Assembly (NCBI GenBank): GCA_903945195.1
Contig: CAJAUT010000025.1
Span: 1 to 55,460, forward strand
DNA from: an uncultured bacterium
GTDB taxonomy: Bacteria; Patescibacteriota; Microgenomatia; UBA1400; UBA12108
Reading direction: 5' to 3'
DNA: 55,460 nt
A model generated the notes under the pieces. The model saw only the letters and a program-made list of their open reading frames with translations. It had not been told where the DNA came from and searched no databases. Shown one piece after another: positions 36,171 to 45,159 of the stretch; the first letter of the stretch is position 1, and every line of letters begins with the position of its first letter. A program made the translations under genes and the position numbers.

Positions 36171-36509
36171 ATGAATAATAGTGAACTTTGTAAATCTTGT
36201 GAAAACGTCGACGGATGTAGTCAATATTTGAGACCGACAAACATTGGTGGTGGGTGTCCTTTGACTACAATTTCCTGTCGACACTATACTTGTCCCTTAG
36301 GGATGCGAGAGGCTCGCAATGCTGTTAAATCACATTTGTCAAAGAACTGGAAAATGTTGCATCCTGTAGCTTTTGGTTCATCGCATAAGCCGATAGGGAC
36401 TAGATTGGTAGATGTGGATGGCGATATTCTGTCAGAGCAAGATGGAAAAATGTATCCAACAGGTCAGTTCGTACCAGTTTCAATGATAATGTTGATGATC
36501 GAACAATAA
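36171..36509 (+). CDS. Cysteine-rich hypothetical protein, 112 aa
   Basis: Eight cysteines, seven in the first half (LCKSCENVDGCSQYL, GGGCPLTTISCRHYTCPLG) in CxxC-like spacing, which could bind zinc or an iron-sulfur cluster. The C-terminal half (TRLVDVDGDILSEQDGKMYP) is neutral. I recognise no family. It is the only gene between R4 and R5. Confidence 0.55.
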   Translation: MNNSELCKSCENVDGCSQYLRPTNIGGGCPLTTISCRHYTCPLGMREARNAVKSHLSKNWKMLHPVAFGSSHKPIGTRLVDVDGDILSEQDGKMYPTGQFVPVSMIMLMIEQ

Positions 36510-36540
36510 TTACCAATTAGAATTTATGATCTACTTTGAT

Positions 36541-36577
36541 GTACTTGGGGTTAACTAGTGGACTCATTCGTGAACAG
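36541..36577 (+). repeat. Array repeat R5
   Basis: GTACTTGGGGTTAACTAGTG continuing to GTGAACAG. It combines the tRNA-His 3' flank (ACTTGGGG) with the R2/R3 core and is followed by GGTTGAGATAAGCATATCG as at R3. The base context upstream (CTACTTTGATGTACTTGGGG) matches R4. Confidence 0.85.
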
Positions 36578-36776
36578 GAAGGTTGAGATAAGCATATCGA
36601 TCATAATCATAAAACGGGTGCTAGATAATTTTGGAATCGTACTTGTAAAAGATAAGGAAGTTGTTTCGTTGTTTAAAGCGATCTGAGCAGGAAGTGTGTA
36701 ATGATGTTCAAATAATCATCCAAAAATTTTCACAAATACTACGAATTATAGTACCTTAAACTGCTGAATACTGTAT

Positions 36777-37301
36777 TTATTGTTCAAGATGGTGTAAGTA
36801 GTCATTATGAAAAGCATAGACAGTTTGATCAGTAGAAGGGTTATACCCTAAACATGCATATTCAAATTCTTCTGGGAAAGTAATCCAATTCAATGGGTAT
36901 TTAGAAAGCATTAGTTTGTGTCTTTCGTAGAACTCAGTTCTCGGGTTAACGATTGCGATACCATTCGTTATACCTGTTCCTGTATTGAAACCATGTAATG
37001 GTGAATTACGAAGAGTACCATCCCTATCTAGTGCCTCAGAAGGTAAAAGATGGAAAAGTTTAACACCTTCGGTAGAGTCTTTAACTAAGCCTATCGAACA
37101 GTTATAGGCTTCATCGGTGTAGTGAGATGGCGATCGACTAGTCAACCAATCTGTGACATTCCCAGGTTTTCCCCTGAAGTCTACATATCTTGCTTCATTT
37201 TCTCTAACAAAAATATTAAAATCATTTCGAGATACTCTCTCTATTTTAATATTAGGCGTGAGTATTTCTGGCTTTAAACTAACGAATCTATCAAAAATCA
37301 T
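36777..37301 (-). CDS. Hypothetical protein, 174 aa
   Basis: Soluble, mixed alpha/beta composition, with NFNTGTG-like glycine turns (LHGFNTGTGITNGIAIVNPR) and aromatic C-terminus (YACLGYNPSTDQTVYAFHNDY). I recognise no family and see no catalytic motif. It is the gene closest to tRNA-His in the array (R5 to tRNA). A/T-rich like other array genes. Confidence 0.55.
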   Translation of the reverse strand: MIFDRFVSLKPEILTPNIKIERVSRNDFNIFVRENEARYVDFRGKPGNVTDWLTSRSPSHYTDEAYNCSIGLVKDSTEGVKLFHLLPSEALDRDGTLRNSPLHGFNTGTGITNGIAIVNPRTEFYERHKLMLSKYPLNWITFPEEFEYACLGYNPSTDQTVYAFHNDYLHHLEQ

Positions 37302-37438
37302 ATATTTATATTAAATTGTCTCTTCAAATTTCAAGTTAATTATAGAACAATAAATCTATAAAAAACAAAGATTGACAAATTCAGAAGCTAATTAGAATAT
37401 CGTTTGCATGATAGTTTGATATATTAAGATATACTTGG

Positions 37439-37513
37439 GGTGGACGAGCGGACTCGAACCGCCGACATCCTCCTTCACAGGGAGGCACTCTAACCAACTG
37501 AGCTACGTCCACC
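37439..37513 (-). tRNA. tRNA-His (anticodon GTG)
   Basis: On the minus strand: G at -1, acceptor GTGGACG/CGTCCAC, D-arm GCTC...GAGT, anticodon stem CCTCC/GGAGG with loop CTGTGAA, T-arm GGCGG-TTCGAGT-CCGCT, discriminator C. Its 3' end (GAGTCCGCTCGTCCACCCCA) is the sequence that the array repeats R2-R5 resemble. Confidence 0.94.
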
Positions 37514-37564
37514 AAGATGTACAAATGTATTATAACCTAAAGATGAAATATTGACGCGACCCAG

Positions 37565-37603
37565 CTAACGACATATTGACTTCGCCAATTGTTAGGGTAT
37601 AGC
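37565..37603 (+). promoter_or_regulatory. Candidate dinD promoter with overlapping inverted repeat
   Basis: TTGACT (37576) and TATAGC (37598) are 16 bp apart. CTAAC (37565) and GTTAG (37591) form an inverted repeat across the promoter that could be an operator. The ATG follows the -10 box by 8 bp, so the transcript may be nearly leaderless. Confidence 0.4.
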
Positions 37604-37611
37604 ATAGAGTT

Positions 37612-38424
37612 ATGACTCCTCAATTAAGTTTGCTAAACCTAAATCAAAATTTAGATGAGATTAAGCACGTAGAACAAGATCTCGAGTACTGGTCTGCCAG
37701 AGAACTCATGCCACTTTTAGGATATACAACCTGGAGAATGTTTAACAATGCTTTAGAGCGTGCAAGAGAATCATGTAAAAAGAGCGATCAGTCAATCAAT
37801 TATCATTTTGTCGACGCCGACAAAATGATCCGAACTGGTAAAGGTGCTACAAGGATTGTCAAAGATTACTTTCTTACTCGCTATGCCTGCTATCTTGTTG
37901 CGCAAAATGGAGATCCCCGCAAGATAGAGATAGCTCAGGCTCAAACCTACTTTGCTATCCAAACTCGCAAGCAGGAGCTCAGCCAACAGTACCTCGAAGA
38001 AAACAATAGACTAGAATCTCGCGAAAAGCTCAAAGAAACAGAACGAAAAATAGAGTCGACAGTATACAAAAGAGGCATCAAACTCCCGTCTGAATTTGGC
38101 ATTTTCAAAGACAATCATATCAAAGCACTCTATGGCGGTATTTCTACTGCACAATTAAAAAAGAAACGAAACATTCCAAGTAGTCGCGCGCTTGCCGATT
38201 TTGACACTACAGTTGAACTCAAAGCCAAAGATTTTGCTCTAGCCATGACAGATCACAACATCAAAGAAAAGAATCTGCATGGTTCATTTAAACTAAATGA
38301 AGAAGTCATCAAAAACAGCAAAGCAACCAGGAAAACACTCTTGTCTAGAGGTATTCGCCCCGAATCCCTCAAACCACAGGAAGATTTAAAAAAAATCTCC
38401 TCACGTCACAAAGAGATAACATAA
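37612..38424 (+). CDS. dinD: DNA-damage-inducible protein D (DinD family)
   Basis: 270 aa. The N-terminal BRO-like domain has the DinD pattern DLEYWSARELMPLLGYTTWRMFNNALERA (about 24-52) and GKGATRIVKDYFLTRYACYLVAQNGDPRK, then EIAQAQTYFAIQTRKQEL. The C-terminal part is helical. In E. coli DinD is SOS-induced and restrains RecA filaments; here regulation by the LexA of this window is plausible but no operator is proven. It sits just outside the tRNA-His array, so it may itself be accessory. Confidence 0.85.
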   Translation: MTPQLSLLNLNQNLDEIKHVEQDLEYWSARELMPLLGYTTWRMFNNALERARESCKKSDQSINYHFVDADKMIRTGKGATRIVKDYFLTRYACYLVAQNGDPRKIEIAQAQTYFAIQTRKQELSQQYLEENNRLESREKLKETERKIESTVYKRGIKLPSEFGIFKDNHIKALYGGISTAQLKKKRNIPSSRALADFDTTVELKAKDFALAMTDHNIKEKNLHGSFKLNEEVIKNSKATRKTLLSRGIRPESLKPQEDLKKISSRHKEIT

Positions 38425-38461
38425 ATTTGTACAAATCATCCATCCTTGATATCGTGGATAC

Positions 38462-40438
38462 ATGCAGCTAGATAATCTTTTTGATGCCAAATCATTTGCA
38501 GTCATAGGAGCTTCCACTGACGAGTCAAAAGTCGGCCATCAAATACTCAAAAATCTTACTTTAAATAAACATTTGACTTTATATCCAGTCAATCTCAAGG
38601 GTGGCACGATCTTAGGACACCAGGCATATTCACATCTCTCAAAGACGCCCACAGTCCCAGATGTCGTGATCATTTCTATCCCTGCACAGTTTGTAGAAAG
38701 TGTAGTGGATGAATGTATCAAGATCAAAACCAAAACGGTTGTCTTGATCAGCTCAGGCTTCGCCGAGATGGGAGAGGCGGGGGTTGCTCTACAATCCACA
38801 ATCATCGCCAAACTAAAAGAGGCAAATATCTTGCTCCTTGGCCCCAACTCCATGGGTTACTTGAATCCTCACAAACAAATCTTTGCTAGCTTTGGCCAGA
38901 GCGAAGTAAATCCAGGCTCCATCTCTGTCATCTCTCAGTCAGGCGCTATGCTGTCTGCACTATTTGATGAATACAACTCTTCAGGTGTGGGAATCTCTAC
39001 CGCTTTTTCGCTCGGCAACAGGGTAGGTATAGCCGAACATGATTGTCTAGAATATGCCCTAGCCGATGACCAGACCAAAGTCATCGCCATCTACCTAGAA
39101 TCGGTTTCTGATCCAAAAAAACTCTTAAATATTTTAGTTTCTGCCAAACACAAAAAACCAATTTTTTTACTCAAAGGTGGCACCACACAAGAGGGTAGAG
39201 TAGCCGCCCTCAGCCATACCGCCGCCCTTGCCACTTCCGAAGTCCTACTTTCTAGCCTCTGCCACCAAACAGGCATAGTCCAAGTAGCCAATTTTGAACA
39301 GTTGGTCAGGGCTAGCATCGCCGCCTCTCTTTCTCACTACCTCCCAGAAAATGTCATGATCATCACCAATGCCGGAGGCCCTGCCGTAGTGCTAACTGAC
39401 GAGATCGCAAGTGCTGGCATCCCTTTACATACCATCTCACCTGGCACTGGAGCAAGTCTTAAAGTAGCTCTCCCTGGGCTCAAGCTCGGCAATCCACTAG
39501 ATTTACTTGGGGATGCCACGTCAGACAGTTTCAAACATGCTCTAAACACTTTATATGCAGACAATGAGATAGATGTCATAGCTGTCATCATCACCAAACA
39601 AGCAGTCACAGATTTAGATGCTATTACCGCCGTACTATCTCGCAAAAGAGGTAAACACATAGTATTTGCCTGTATCGCAGGAGGAGATGATCTAGAGATC
39701 TATCGCACTAAATTAAAATCAGCCGGCCTCATCGTCACTCGCTATCCAAACGAAATCGCAGAAACTTTAAACCTACTCTACCGGGCCAAAAAATTTCACT
39801 CACAATATATTTATGATTACACACTACCCAATTTAGATTTTAGTTTCCCCGTCTCATATCTAGATACTTTAAAACTAATCGAAAGTTGTGGTTTTAAAAC
39901 TCCAGCATCCAAAATCATCACCTCAGAATCAGAGCTCAGCACTTTATCTACTCTTGGTTATCCTCTGATCGCCAAGACTACAAACCTCGAGATCAAACAC
40001 AAAGCCAAAATCGGGGCAATTATGGTAGATCTAATCGGCCAATCAGAATGTCTTGCAGCCTACACCAAACTGAAACAATGGGGCAGCAGTGTAGTTTTTC
40101 AAGAAAAAATCAAATCAGGGCTCGAAGTACTTCTAGGTGCTCATCATGATCCCATTTGGGGGTGGTATATTGCCCTAGGACTAGGCGGCTCCCTATCTGA
40201 TACCTACGACGATCGCGTCTATATATTTTTGCCAGCTGCAAAAGATATGTTCAAATCTGCCTTAGCTCGCACCAAATTGTACAGTTTATTAAAACCTACT
40301 CAAACAAACATGCTTATATCTGGCATACTCAAATTTCAAGATACCGTACTATCAGTACCCAAGCTCACCGAGATCGAGATCAACCCTCTCTTTATCACAG
40401 AAAATGCACTCATATCCGCCGATCTCAAACGCGCCTAA
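38462..40438 (+). CDS. Acetate-CoA ligase (ADP-forming), fused alpha-beta
   Basis: 658 aa. Converts acyl-CoA + ADP + Pi to acid + ATP + CoA. N-terminal CoA-binding domain (FAVIGASTDESKVGHQILKNL), ligase domains with ISQSGAMLSALFDEYN and the phosphohistidine segment AALSHTAALATSE (about 262). The C-terminal ATP-grasp domain shows PLIAKTTNLEIKHKA, SGLEVLLGAHHDPIWGWYIAL and LTEIEINPLFI. Next to the 2-oxoacid oxidoreductase genes it would harvest the acyl-CoA they make as ATP. Confidence 0.92.
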   Translation: MQLDNLFDAKSFAVIGASTDESKVGHQILKNLTLNKHLTLYPVNLKGGTILGHQAYSHLSKTPTVPDVVIISIPAQFVESVVDECIKIKTKTVVLISSGFAEMGEAGVALQSTIIAKLKEANILLLGPNSMGYLNPHKQIFASFGQSEVNPGSISVISQSGAMLSALFDEYNSSGVGISTAFSLGNRVGIAEHDCLEYALADDQTKVIAIYLESVSDPKKLLNILVSAKHKKPIFLLKGGTTQEGRVAALSHTAALATSEVLLSSLCHQTGIVQVANFEQLVRASIAASLSHYLPENVMIITNAGGPAVVLTDEIASAGIPLHTISPGTGASLKVALPGLKLGNPLDLLGDATSDSFKHALNTLYADNEIDVIAVIITKQAVTDLDAITAVLSRKRGKHIVFACIAGGDDLEIYRTKLKSAGLIVTRYPNEIAETLNLLYRAKKFHSQYIYDYTLPNLDFSFPVSYLDTLKLIESCGFKTPASKIITSESELSTLSTLGYPLIAKTTNLEIKHKAKIGAIMVDLIGQSECLAAYTKLKQWGSSVVFQEKIKSGLEVLLGAHHDPIWGWYIALGLGGSLSDTYDDRVYIFLPAAKDMFKSALARTKLYSLLKPTQTNMLISGILKFQDTVLSVPKLTEIEINPLFITENALISADLKRA

Positions 40439-40470
40439 CAAATTTTGTATAAATATGTCATTATATACAT

Positions 40471-42186
40471 ATGAACAATTGGAAAATTGCAGGGCTAGCT
40501 GGTGCAGGCATCGCTGTCACGGGGACACTCTATGGCAAGCTCGCCATGCATCATGGACTACACGTCTTTAGCTACGGCGAATACCCCTCACTCATCCGCG
40601 GTGGCCACAATACCATGCAGGTCACAACAGGAGAACATGACATCACCACTCAGCAAAAAATCCTCGATGTACTTATTGCCCTAAACGCCGATGGCATCAC
40701 CCTACACAAAGACGAGCTCGACGACAAATCAGTCATCCTAGTCGATAAATCGCAGGTCAAACTAGACTGGGATAAAGAAAAGTTGTCAGGCACTCTCATC
40801 GATCTACCTATGTACCCCATCTCGCTCGAAGTCACGGGCTCAGGATTATCAGCCAACATGGTTGCCCTAGGTGCTAGTTGCTATCTCATGGGCTTTGATA
40901 TCACTATTTTGCATCACTTGATCAAAGAAACTTTTGGTAAAAAGGGTGAAGAAATTGTAACAAAAAACGAGCTAGCTGCAACCAAGGGTTATGAATATGT
41001 CAAAGCTAGGCATCTAACCGCCAAACAAAATGTAAAAGTACAGCAGGTTGACCAGATCTATCTCTCAGGCAACGAAGCCGTCGGACTGGGTGCCCTAGCC
41101 GGCGGTATCCAGTTTTATGCGGCCTATCCTATGACTCCAGCTTCATCACTCTTAGAATTTTTAGCAGATGCACAAAAAAAATATCCAATTTTAGTCAAAC
41201 ATAGCGAGGATGAAATAGGAGCCATCAACCAAGTTATCGGTGCTTCCTACGCTGGAGCTCGTGCCATGACAGGCACTTCAGGCGGAGGTTTTGCGCTCAT
41301 GGTCGAAGGTTTATCTCTTGCAGCTATCACCGAGCTTCCACTCGTCATCATGGACGGTCAGCGCCCTGGCCCAGCCACCGGCCTTCCCACCTGGACTACC
41401 CAAGCAGATCTCCAGTTTGTTCTCCACGCAGGTCATGGTGAGTTTAAAAAAATTGTCCTAGCTCCAGGGGACATAGAGGAATGCTTTACCATGACCAAGT
41501 TAGCCTTTATCCTAGCCGAGCAGTGGCAGACCCAAGTTTATTTACTTACCGACAAATACCTGATCGAATCATCCATGTCAGTACCCACATTCAAAGACAA
41601 ATACTCAAATATTCGCTACAACATAGGCGTTGATTTGCCAGAAGACGACACCTACAAACGTTATGTTTTGACCGATTCTGGTCACTCACTGCGTTCTGTA
41701 CCAGGTACTCCCCATGGCTTATCTCTCACAAATAGCTACGAACACGATGAGTATGGTTACGCCACAGAAGAAGCCGCCATGTCTATGGCTCAAATAGATA
41801 AACGACTCAAAAAACTAGACAATATTTCCTCATATCTACCAAAATCTATCTTGTACGGCCCACAAACTGCAGATATCACTTTTGTTTGTTGGGGTTCTAC
41901 CAAGTTGGTCATGCAACACGCCATAAATCTACTCAATCAAACCAAAAAAGACACCGCCAATTTTATCCAACTCGGTTGTCTTGCTCCCTTTGATAGCTCT
42001 GAATTTATGGAACTCGCCCAAAAAGCCAAGCGTCTTGTCATGATCGAAGGCAACGCTCTACATCAAGCAGAGAGCTTGATTCGCGAACATACTGGCTTGG
42101 AGTTTAAAGAACGATTAAATAGATACGATGGTCGTCCATTTTATGCCGAAGATATTGTGAGTTATATCACTGGAGGTACCAAATGA
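40471..42186 (+). CDS. korA: 2-oxoacid:ferredoxin oxidoreductase, fused gamma-alpha subunit
   Basis: 571 aa. The N-terminal gamma domain (LAGAGIAVTGTLYGKLAMHHGLHVFSYGEYPSLIRGGHNTMQV) is fused to an alpha (pyrimidine-binding) domain starting SGNEAVGLGALAGGIQFYAAYPMTPASSLLEFLA and RAMTGTSGGGFALMVEGL. This is the KorA/VorB-like two-subunit type. The real substrate (pyruvate or 2-oxoglutarate) cannot be fixed from sequence alone. It overlaps the beta subunit gene by 4 bp. Confidence 0.9.
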   Translation: MNNWKIAGLAGAGIAVTGTLYGKLAMHHGLHVFSYGEYPSLIRGGHNTMQVTTGEHDITTQQKILDVLIALNADGITLHKDELDDKSVILVDKSQVKLDWDKEKLSGTLIDLPMYPISLEVTGSGLSANMVALGASCYLMGFDITILHHLIKETFGKKGEEIVTKNELAATKGYEYVKARHLTAKQNVKVQQVDQIYLSGNEAVGLGALAGGIQFYAAYPMTPASSLLEFLADAQKKYPILVKHSEDEIGAINQVIGASYAGARAMTGTSGGGFALMVEGLSLAAITELPLVIMDGQRPGPATGLPTWTTQADLQFVLHAGHGEFKKIVLAPGDIEECFTMTKLAFILAEQWQTQVYLLTDKYLIESSMSVPTFKDKYSNIRYNIGVDLPEDDTYKRYVLTDSGHSLRSVPGTPHGLSLTNSYEHDEYGYATEEAAMSMAQIDKRLKKLDNISSYLPKSILYGPQTADITFVCWGSTKLVMQHAINLLNQTKKDTANFIQLGCLAPFDSSEFMELAQKAKRLVMIEGNALHQAESLIREHTGLEFKERLNRYDGRPFYAEDIVSYITGGTK

Positions 42187-43025
42187 ACTTACGCACACCA
42201 ATATTTCCTACTTGGTGCCCAGGATGTGGCGACTTTGGTATCTGGGGAGCTTTAAAAATGGCCATTACCGAACTAAATATTCCCGAGGAAAAGCTCGTAG
42301 TCGTCTTTGATGTCGGCTGCAGTGGCAACATGGCCGATTTCATTCGGGTCTACGGTTTCCATGCACTACACGGCAGATCGATTCCCGTAGCCGAGGGTAT
42401 CGCCATGGCCAATCATGATCTCACAGTCATCGTGGTGGGAGGGGATGGTGGACTCTACGGCGAAGGTATGGGCCACTTTATCGCCGCCGCCAAAACCAAT
42501 GTAAACATCACTGTCCTAGTCCACAATAATCAAACCTACGGCCTGACCAAAGGGCAGGCTTCACCCACCACCATGGAAGGCGTCATAACTGGCTCAACTC
42601 CATTTGGAGTGATCGAGCATCCAGTCAATCCTCTAGGTATTGCTTTGACCGCAGGAGCTACTTGGGTAGGTCGCAGCTACGCAGCAAATATTCCCCTCAC
42701 CAAAGATCTCATTGTCAAAGCCGTCAAACACGATGGTTTTTCGCATCTAGACATTTTCCAACCTTGTACCACCTTCAACAAACTCAACACTCAGGCTTGG
42801 TTTATCGAACATCTAGGACAGTTGCCAACAGATTATGTGCCAAATAGCAAATTAAAAGCTTGGGAACAGTCAGAACGTGAAGACAAATACCCAATCGGGA
42901 TATTTTATGAAACAAATAAGGTCTTACCATTTCACAAAAGATTGCCAAATCTAGACAAAGGCACACTCATTTCGCAGTTTCCTACCTCCGTCGACCTCAC
43001 CGCAGCCATGTCCGAGTTCAAATAG
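42183..43025 (+). CDS. korB: 2-oxoacid:ferredoxin oxidoreductase, beta subunit
   Basis: 280 aa TPP-binding subunit. Cys ligands for the 4Fe-4S cluster appear in WCPGCGDFGIW and DVGCSGN, and the TPP/Mg motif is VVGGDGGLYGEGMGHF with VHNNQTYGLTKGQASPT. Transfers electrons to ferredoxin. No separate delta (ferredoxin-like) subunit gene is adjacent, as in other two-subunit enzymes. Its product acyl-CoA would feed the ADP-forming ligase just upstream. Confidence 0.92.
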   Translation: MNLRTPIFPTWCPGCGDFGIWGALKMAITELNIPEEKLVVVFDVGCSGNMADFIRVYGFHALHGRSIPVAEGIAMANHDLTVIVVGGDGGLYGEGMGHFIAAAKTNVNITVLVHNNQTYGLTKGQASPTTMEGVITGSTPFGVIEHPVNPLGIALTAGATWVGRSYAANIPLTKDLIVKAVKHDGFSHLDIFQPCTTFNKLNTQAWFIEHLGQLPTDYVPNSKLKAWEQSEREDKYPIGIFYETNKVLPFHKRLPNLDKGTLISQFPTSVDLTAAMSEFK

Positions 43026-43070
43026 TATCCCCTAGAAACAATACCCGAAGTAGTGATATACTGATTAGTC

Positions 43071-45092
43071 ATGCAATTTACACTAAAATCCAATTTTCAG
43101 CCTTCAGGCGACCAGCCTGAGGCCATCAAATCCTTAGAATCAGGCATTCAAAACGGAGCTCGTGACCAAGTGCTTCTTGGTGTCACGGGATCTGGTAAAA
43201 CTTTCACCATGGCCAATGTGATCAAAGATCTAAACATGCCCACCCTCATCATCTCCCACAACAAAACCCTCGCCGGCCAGCTCTACCAGGAAATGCGCGA
43301 TTTTTTCCCAGACAATGCCGTCTCCTATTTTGTCAGTTACTACGACTACTACCAGCCGGAAGCCTACATGCCCAGTAGCGATACCTATATCGAAAAAGAG
43401 GCAACAATCAATGAGCGCATCGACAAGCTCCGCCTCCAGAGCACGACCAACATCATGACCAGAAATGACGTGATTGTCGTAGCCTCAGTCTCATGTATTT
43501 ACAACATCGGGGACCCCAAAGAATACGGCAAATACGAGCTTCCAATTTTTGTAGGTTTAAAGACTGGCTGGAAAGATCTAGCCACCAAACTCATCGACAT
43601 GCAGTACGACCGCTCCGACTACGAATTTAGCCGTGGCTCTTTCCGCGTCCGCGGCTACACCATGGATATCTATCCTGCCTACCAAGACATTGCCTATCGC
43701 CTAGAGTTTGGCATCGACGATGTGACCTCTATCACTCCTTTTGACCCAGTTTCTGGCAAATCTGTCGACGAAAAAATTGGCAAAGAGGGGATCGTCATCT
43801 TCCCCACCAAACTTTACCTAGTCAATCAAGAAAGATATCAAAATAGTGAAGCCCAAATTCGCAGCGATTTAGAAAAAGAAGTAAACGCACTCAAGGCCAA
43901 AAACAAACTAGTCGAGGCTCAGCGTCTCATGCAACGCACAAATTACGATCTAGAAACATTAAAAGAACTAGGCAGCGTCAACGGCATCGAAAACTATTCA
44001 CGCTACTTCGACGGCCGCAAAAGTGGCGAGCGTCCATTTTGTCTCCCAGATTTCTTTAGCCATGCCTACGGTAATGAGTGGCTATGTATTATTGATGAAT
44101 CTCACATGACAGTGCCTCAAATCCGCGGCATGTTCAATGGCGACCAAGCCCGTAAACGCACCCTCATCGACTATGGTTTCCGTCTCGAAGCCGCCATCGA
44201 CAACAGACCACTTAAATGGAACGAGTTTTATGATCTTATTCCTCGCACTGTCTATGTCTCTGCCACCCCAAATGAGTTTGAGCTAGACAAATCAGAAGGA
44301 CACATAGTTGAGCAGTTAGTCCGTCCTACAGGTATCGTCGACCCAGAGATCGAAATCAGACCATCTAAAAATGAGATCGAAGATGTCATCAAAGAAATCA
44401 AAGTCCGTGCAGCCAAAGATGAAAGAGTACTCGTCACCACCCTCACCAAAAAGACCGCCGAAGATTTAGCAGGTTATCTGACCGAACAAGGTATCCGCGC
44501 CAAATATCTCCACTCCGACGTCAAGACTCTAGAGCGTACCGATATCCTAGATTCGCTACGCAAAAACGAGTTTGATTGTCTAATTGGTGTCAATTTACTT
44601 CGTGAAGGACTAGATCTACCAGAAGTGACCCTAGTGGCCATCCTAGATGCCGACCGCGAAGGGTTCCTGCGTTCCCGCGTCTCCCTGATCCAGACCATGG
44701 GCAGAGCTGCCCGCAATATCAAAGGTGAAGTAATCCTTTATGCAGAAACCATCACTGGCTCCATGAAAGCAGCCATCGAAGAAATCAGAAGGCGCAGGGA
44801 TTATCAGTTAGAGTACAACAAGAAAAATAATATTGACCCCGCCACCATCATCAAACCCCTTCGCGAAAAAATTATCGAAAATGACGCCGAAGATCTAGCC
44901 TGGCAAGGATTAGGGGACAAATCCACCAGCACTTTGATGAAATTAAATGCCGAGTCACTTACTCCCACCGACCGTGAGAAATGGATCAAAAAACTCGAGC
45001 GTGATATGAAAAAATTGGCAGGTGATATGCAATTTGAGATGGCCATCCAAGTGCGTGATAAAATTCGTGAACTAAAAGAGGAGAATACTTAA
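43071..45092 (+). CDS. uvrB: UvrABC system protein B
   Basis: 673 aa helicase-fold damage verifier of nucleotide excision repair. Walker A LLGVTGSGKTFTMANVI (about 35-52), the beta-hairpin region YYDYYQPEAYMPSSDTYIEKE, DEAD-like IIDESHMTVPQIRGM, motif VI QTMGRAARN and a C-terminal UVR motif (MQFEMAIQVRDKIRELKE) for UvrC/UvrA contact. A possible -10 box TATACT lies 13 bp upstream. It starts the uvrB-uvrA-uvrC group. Confidence 0.97.
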   Translation: MQFTLKSNFQPSGDQPEAIKSLESGIQNGARDQVLLGVTGSGKTFTMANVIKDLNMPTLIISHNKTLAGQLYQEMRDFFPDNAVSYFVSYYDYYQPEAYMPSSDTYIEKEATINERIDKLRLQSTTNIMTRNDVIVVASVSCIYNIGDPKEYGKYELPIFVGLKTGWKDLATKLIDMQYDRSDYEFSRGSFRVRGYTMDIYPAYQDIAYRLEFGIDDVTSITPFDPVSGKSVDEKIGKEGIVIFPTKLYLVNQERYQNSEAQIRSDLEKEVNALKAKNKLVEAQRLMQRTNYDLETLKELGSVNGIENYSRYFDGRKSGERPFCLPDFFSHAYGNEWLCIIDESHMTVPQIRGMFNGDQARKRTLIDYGFRLEAAIDNRPLKWNEFYDLIPRTVYVSATPNEFELDKSEGHIVEQLVRPTGIVDPEIEIRPSKNEIEDVIKEIKVRAAKDERVLVTTLTKKTAEDLAGYLTEQGIRAKYLHSDVKTLERTDILDSLRKNEFDCLIGVNLLREGLDLPEVTLVAILDADREGFLRSRVSLIQTMGRAARNIKGEVILYAETITGSMKAAIEEIRRRRDYQLEYNKKNNIDPATIIKPLREKIIENDAEDLAWQGLGDKSTSTLMKLNAESLTPTDREKWIKKLERDMKKLAGDMQFEMAIQVRDKIRELKEENT

Positions 45093-45093
45093 A

Positions 45094-45140
45094 GGGTCCG
45101 ACCCTTAAAGAATATTCTTGCTACTTTAAGGGTCGGACCC
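45094..45140. repeat. 17-bp inverted repeat between uvrB and uvrA
   Basis: GGGTCCGACCCTTAAAG and its reverse complement are separated by 13 nt. Each arm is itself a small hairpin (AAGGGTC/GACCCTT), so it is a head-to-head pair of palindromes, similar to a BIME of REP elements. It could attenuate or stabilise the transcript; there is no U-tract. Confidence 0.75.
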
Positions 45141-45159
45141 TCAAAGCAACCCAAACACT

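Noticed and set aside
32168-37513. Classical integron attC sites
   Set aside because: The repeats lack the GTTRRRY/RYYYAAC core sites in the needed order and no IntI-like gene is present; the similarity to tRNA-His is stronger.
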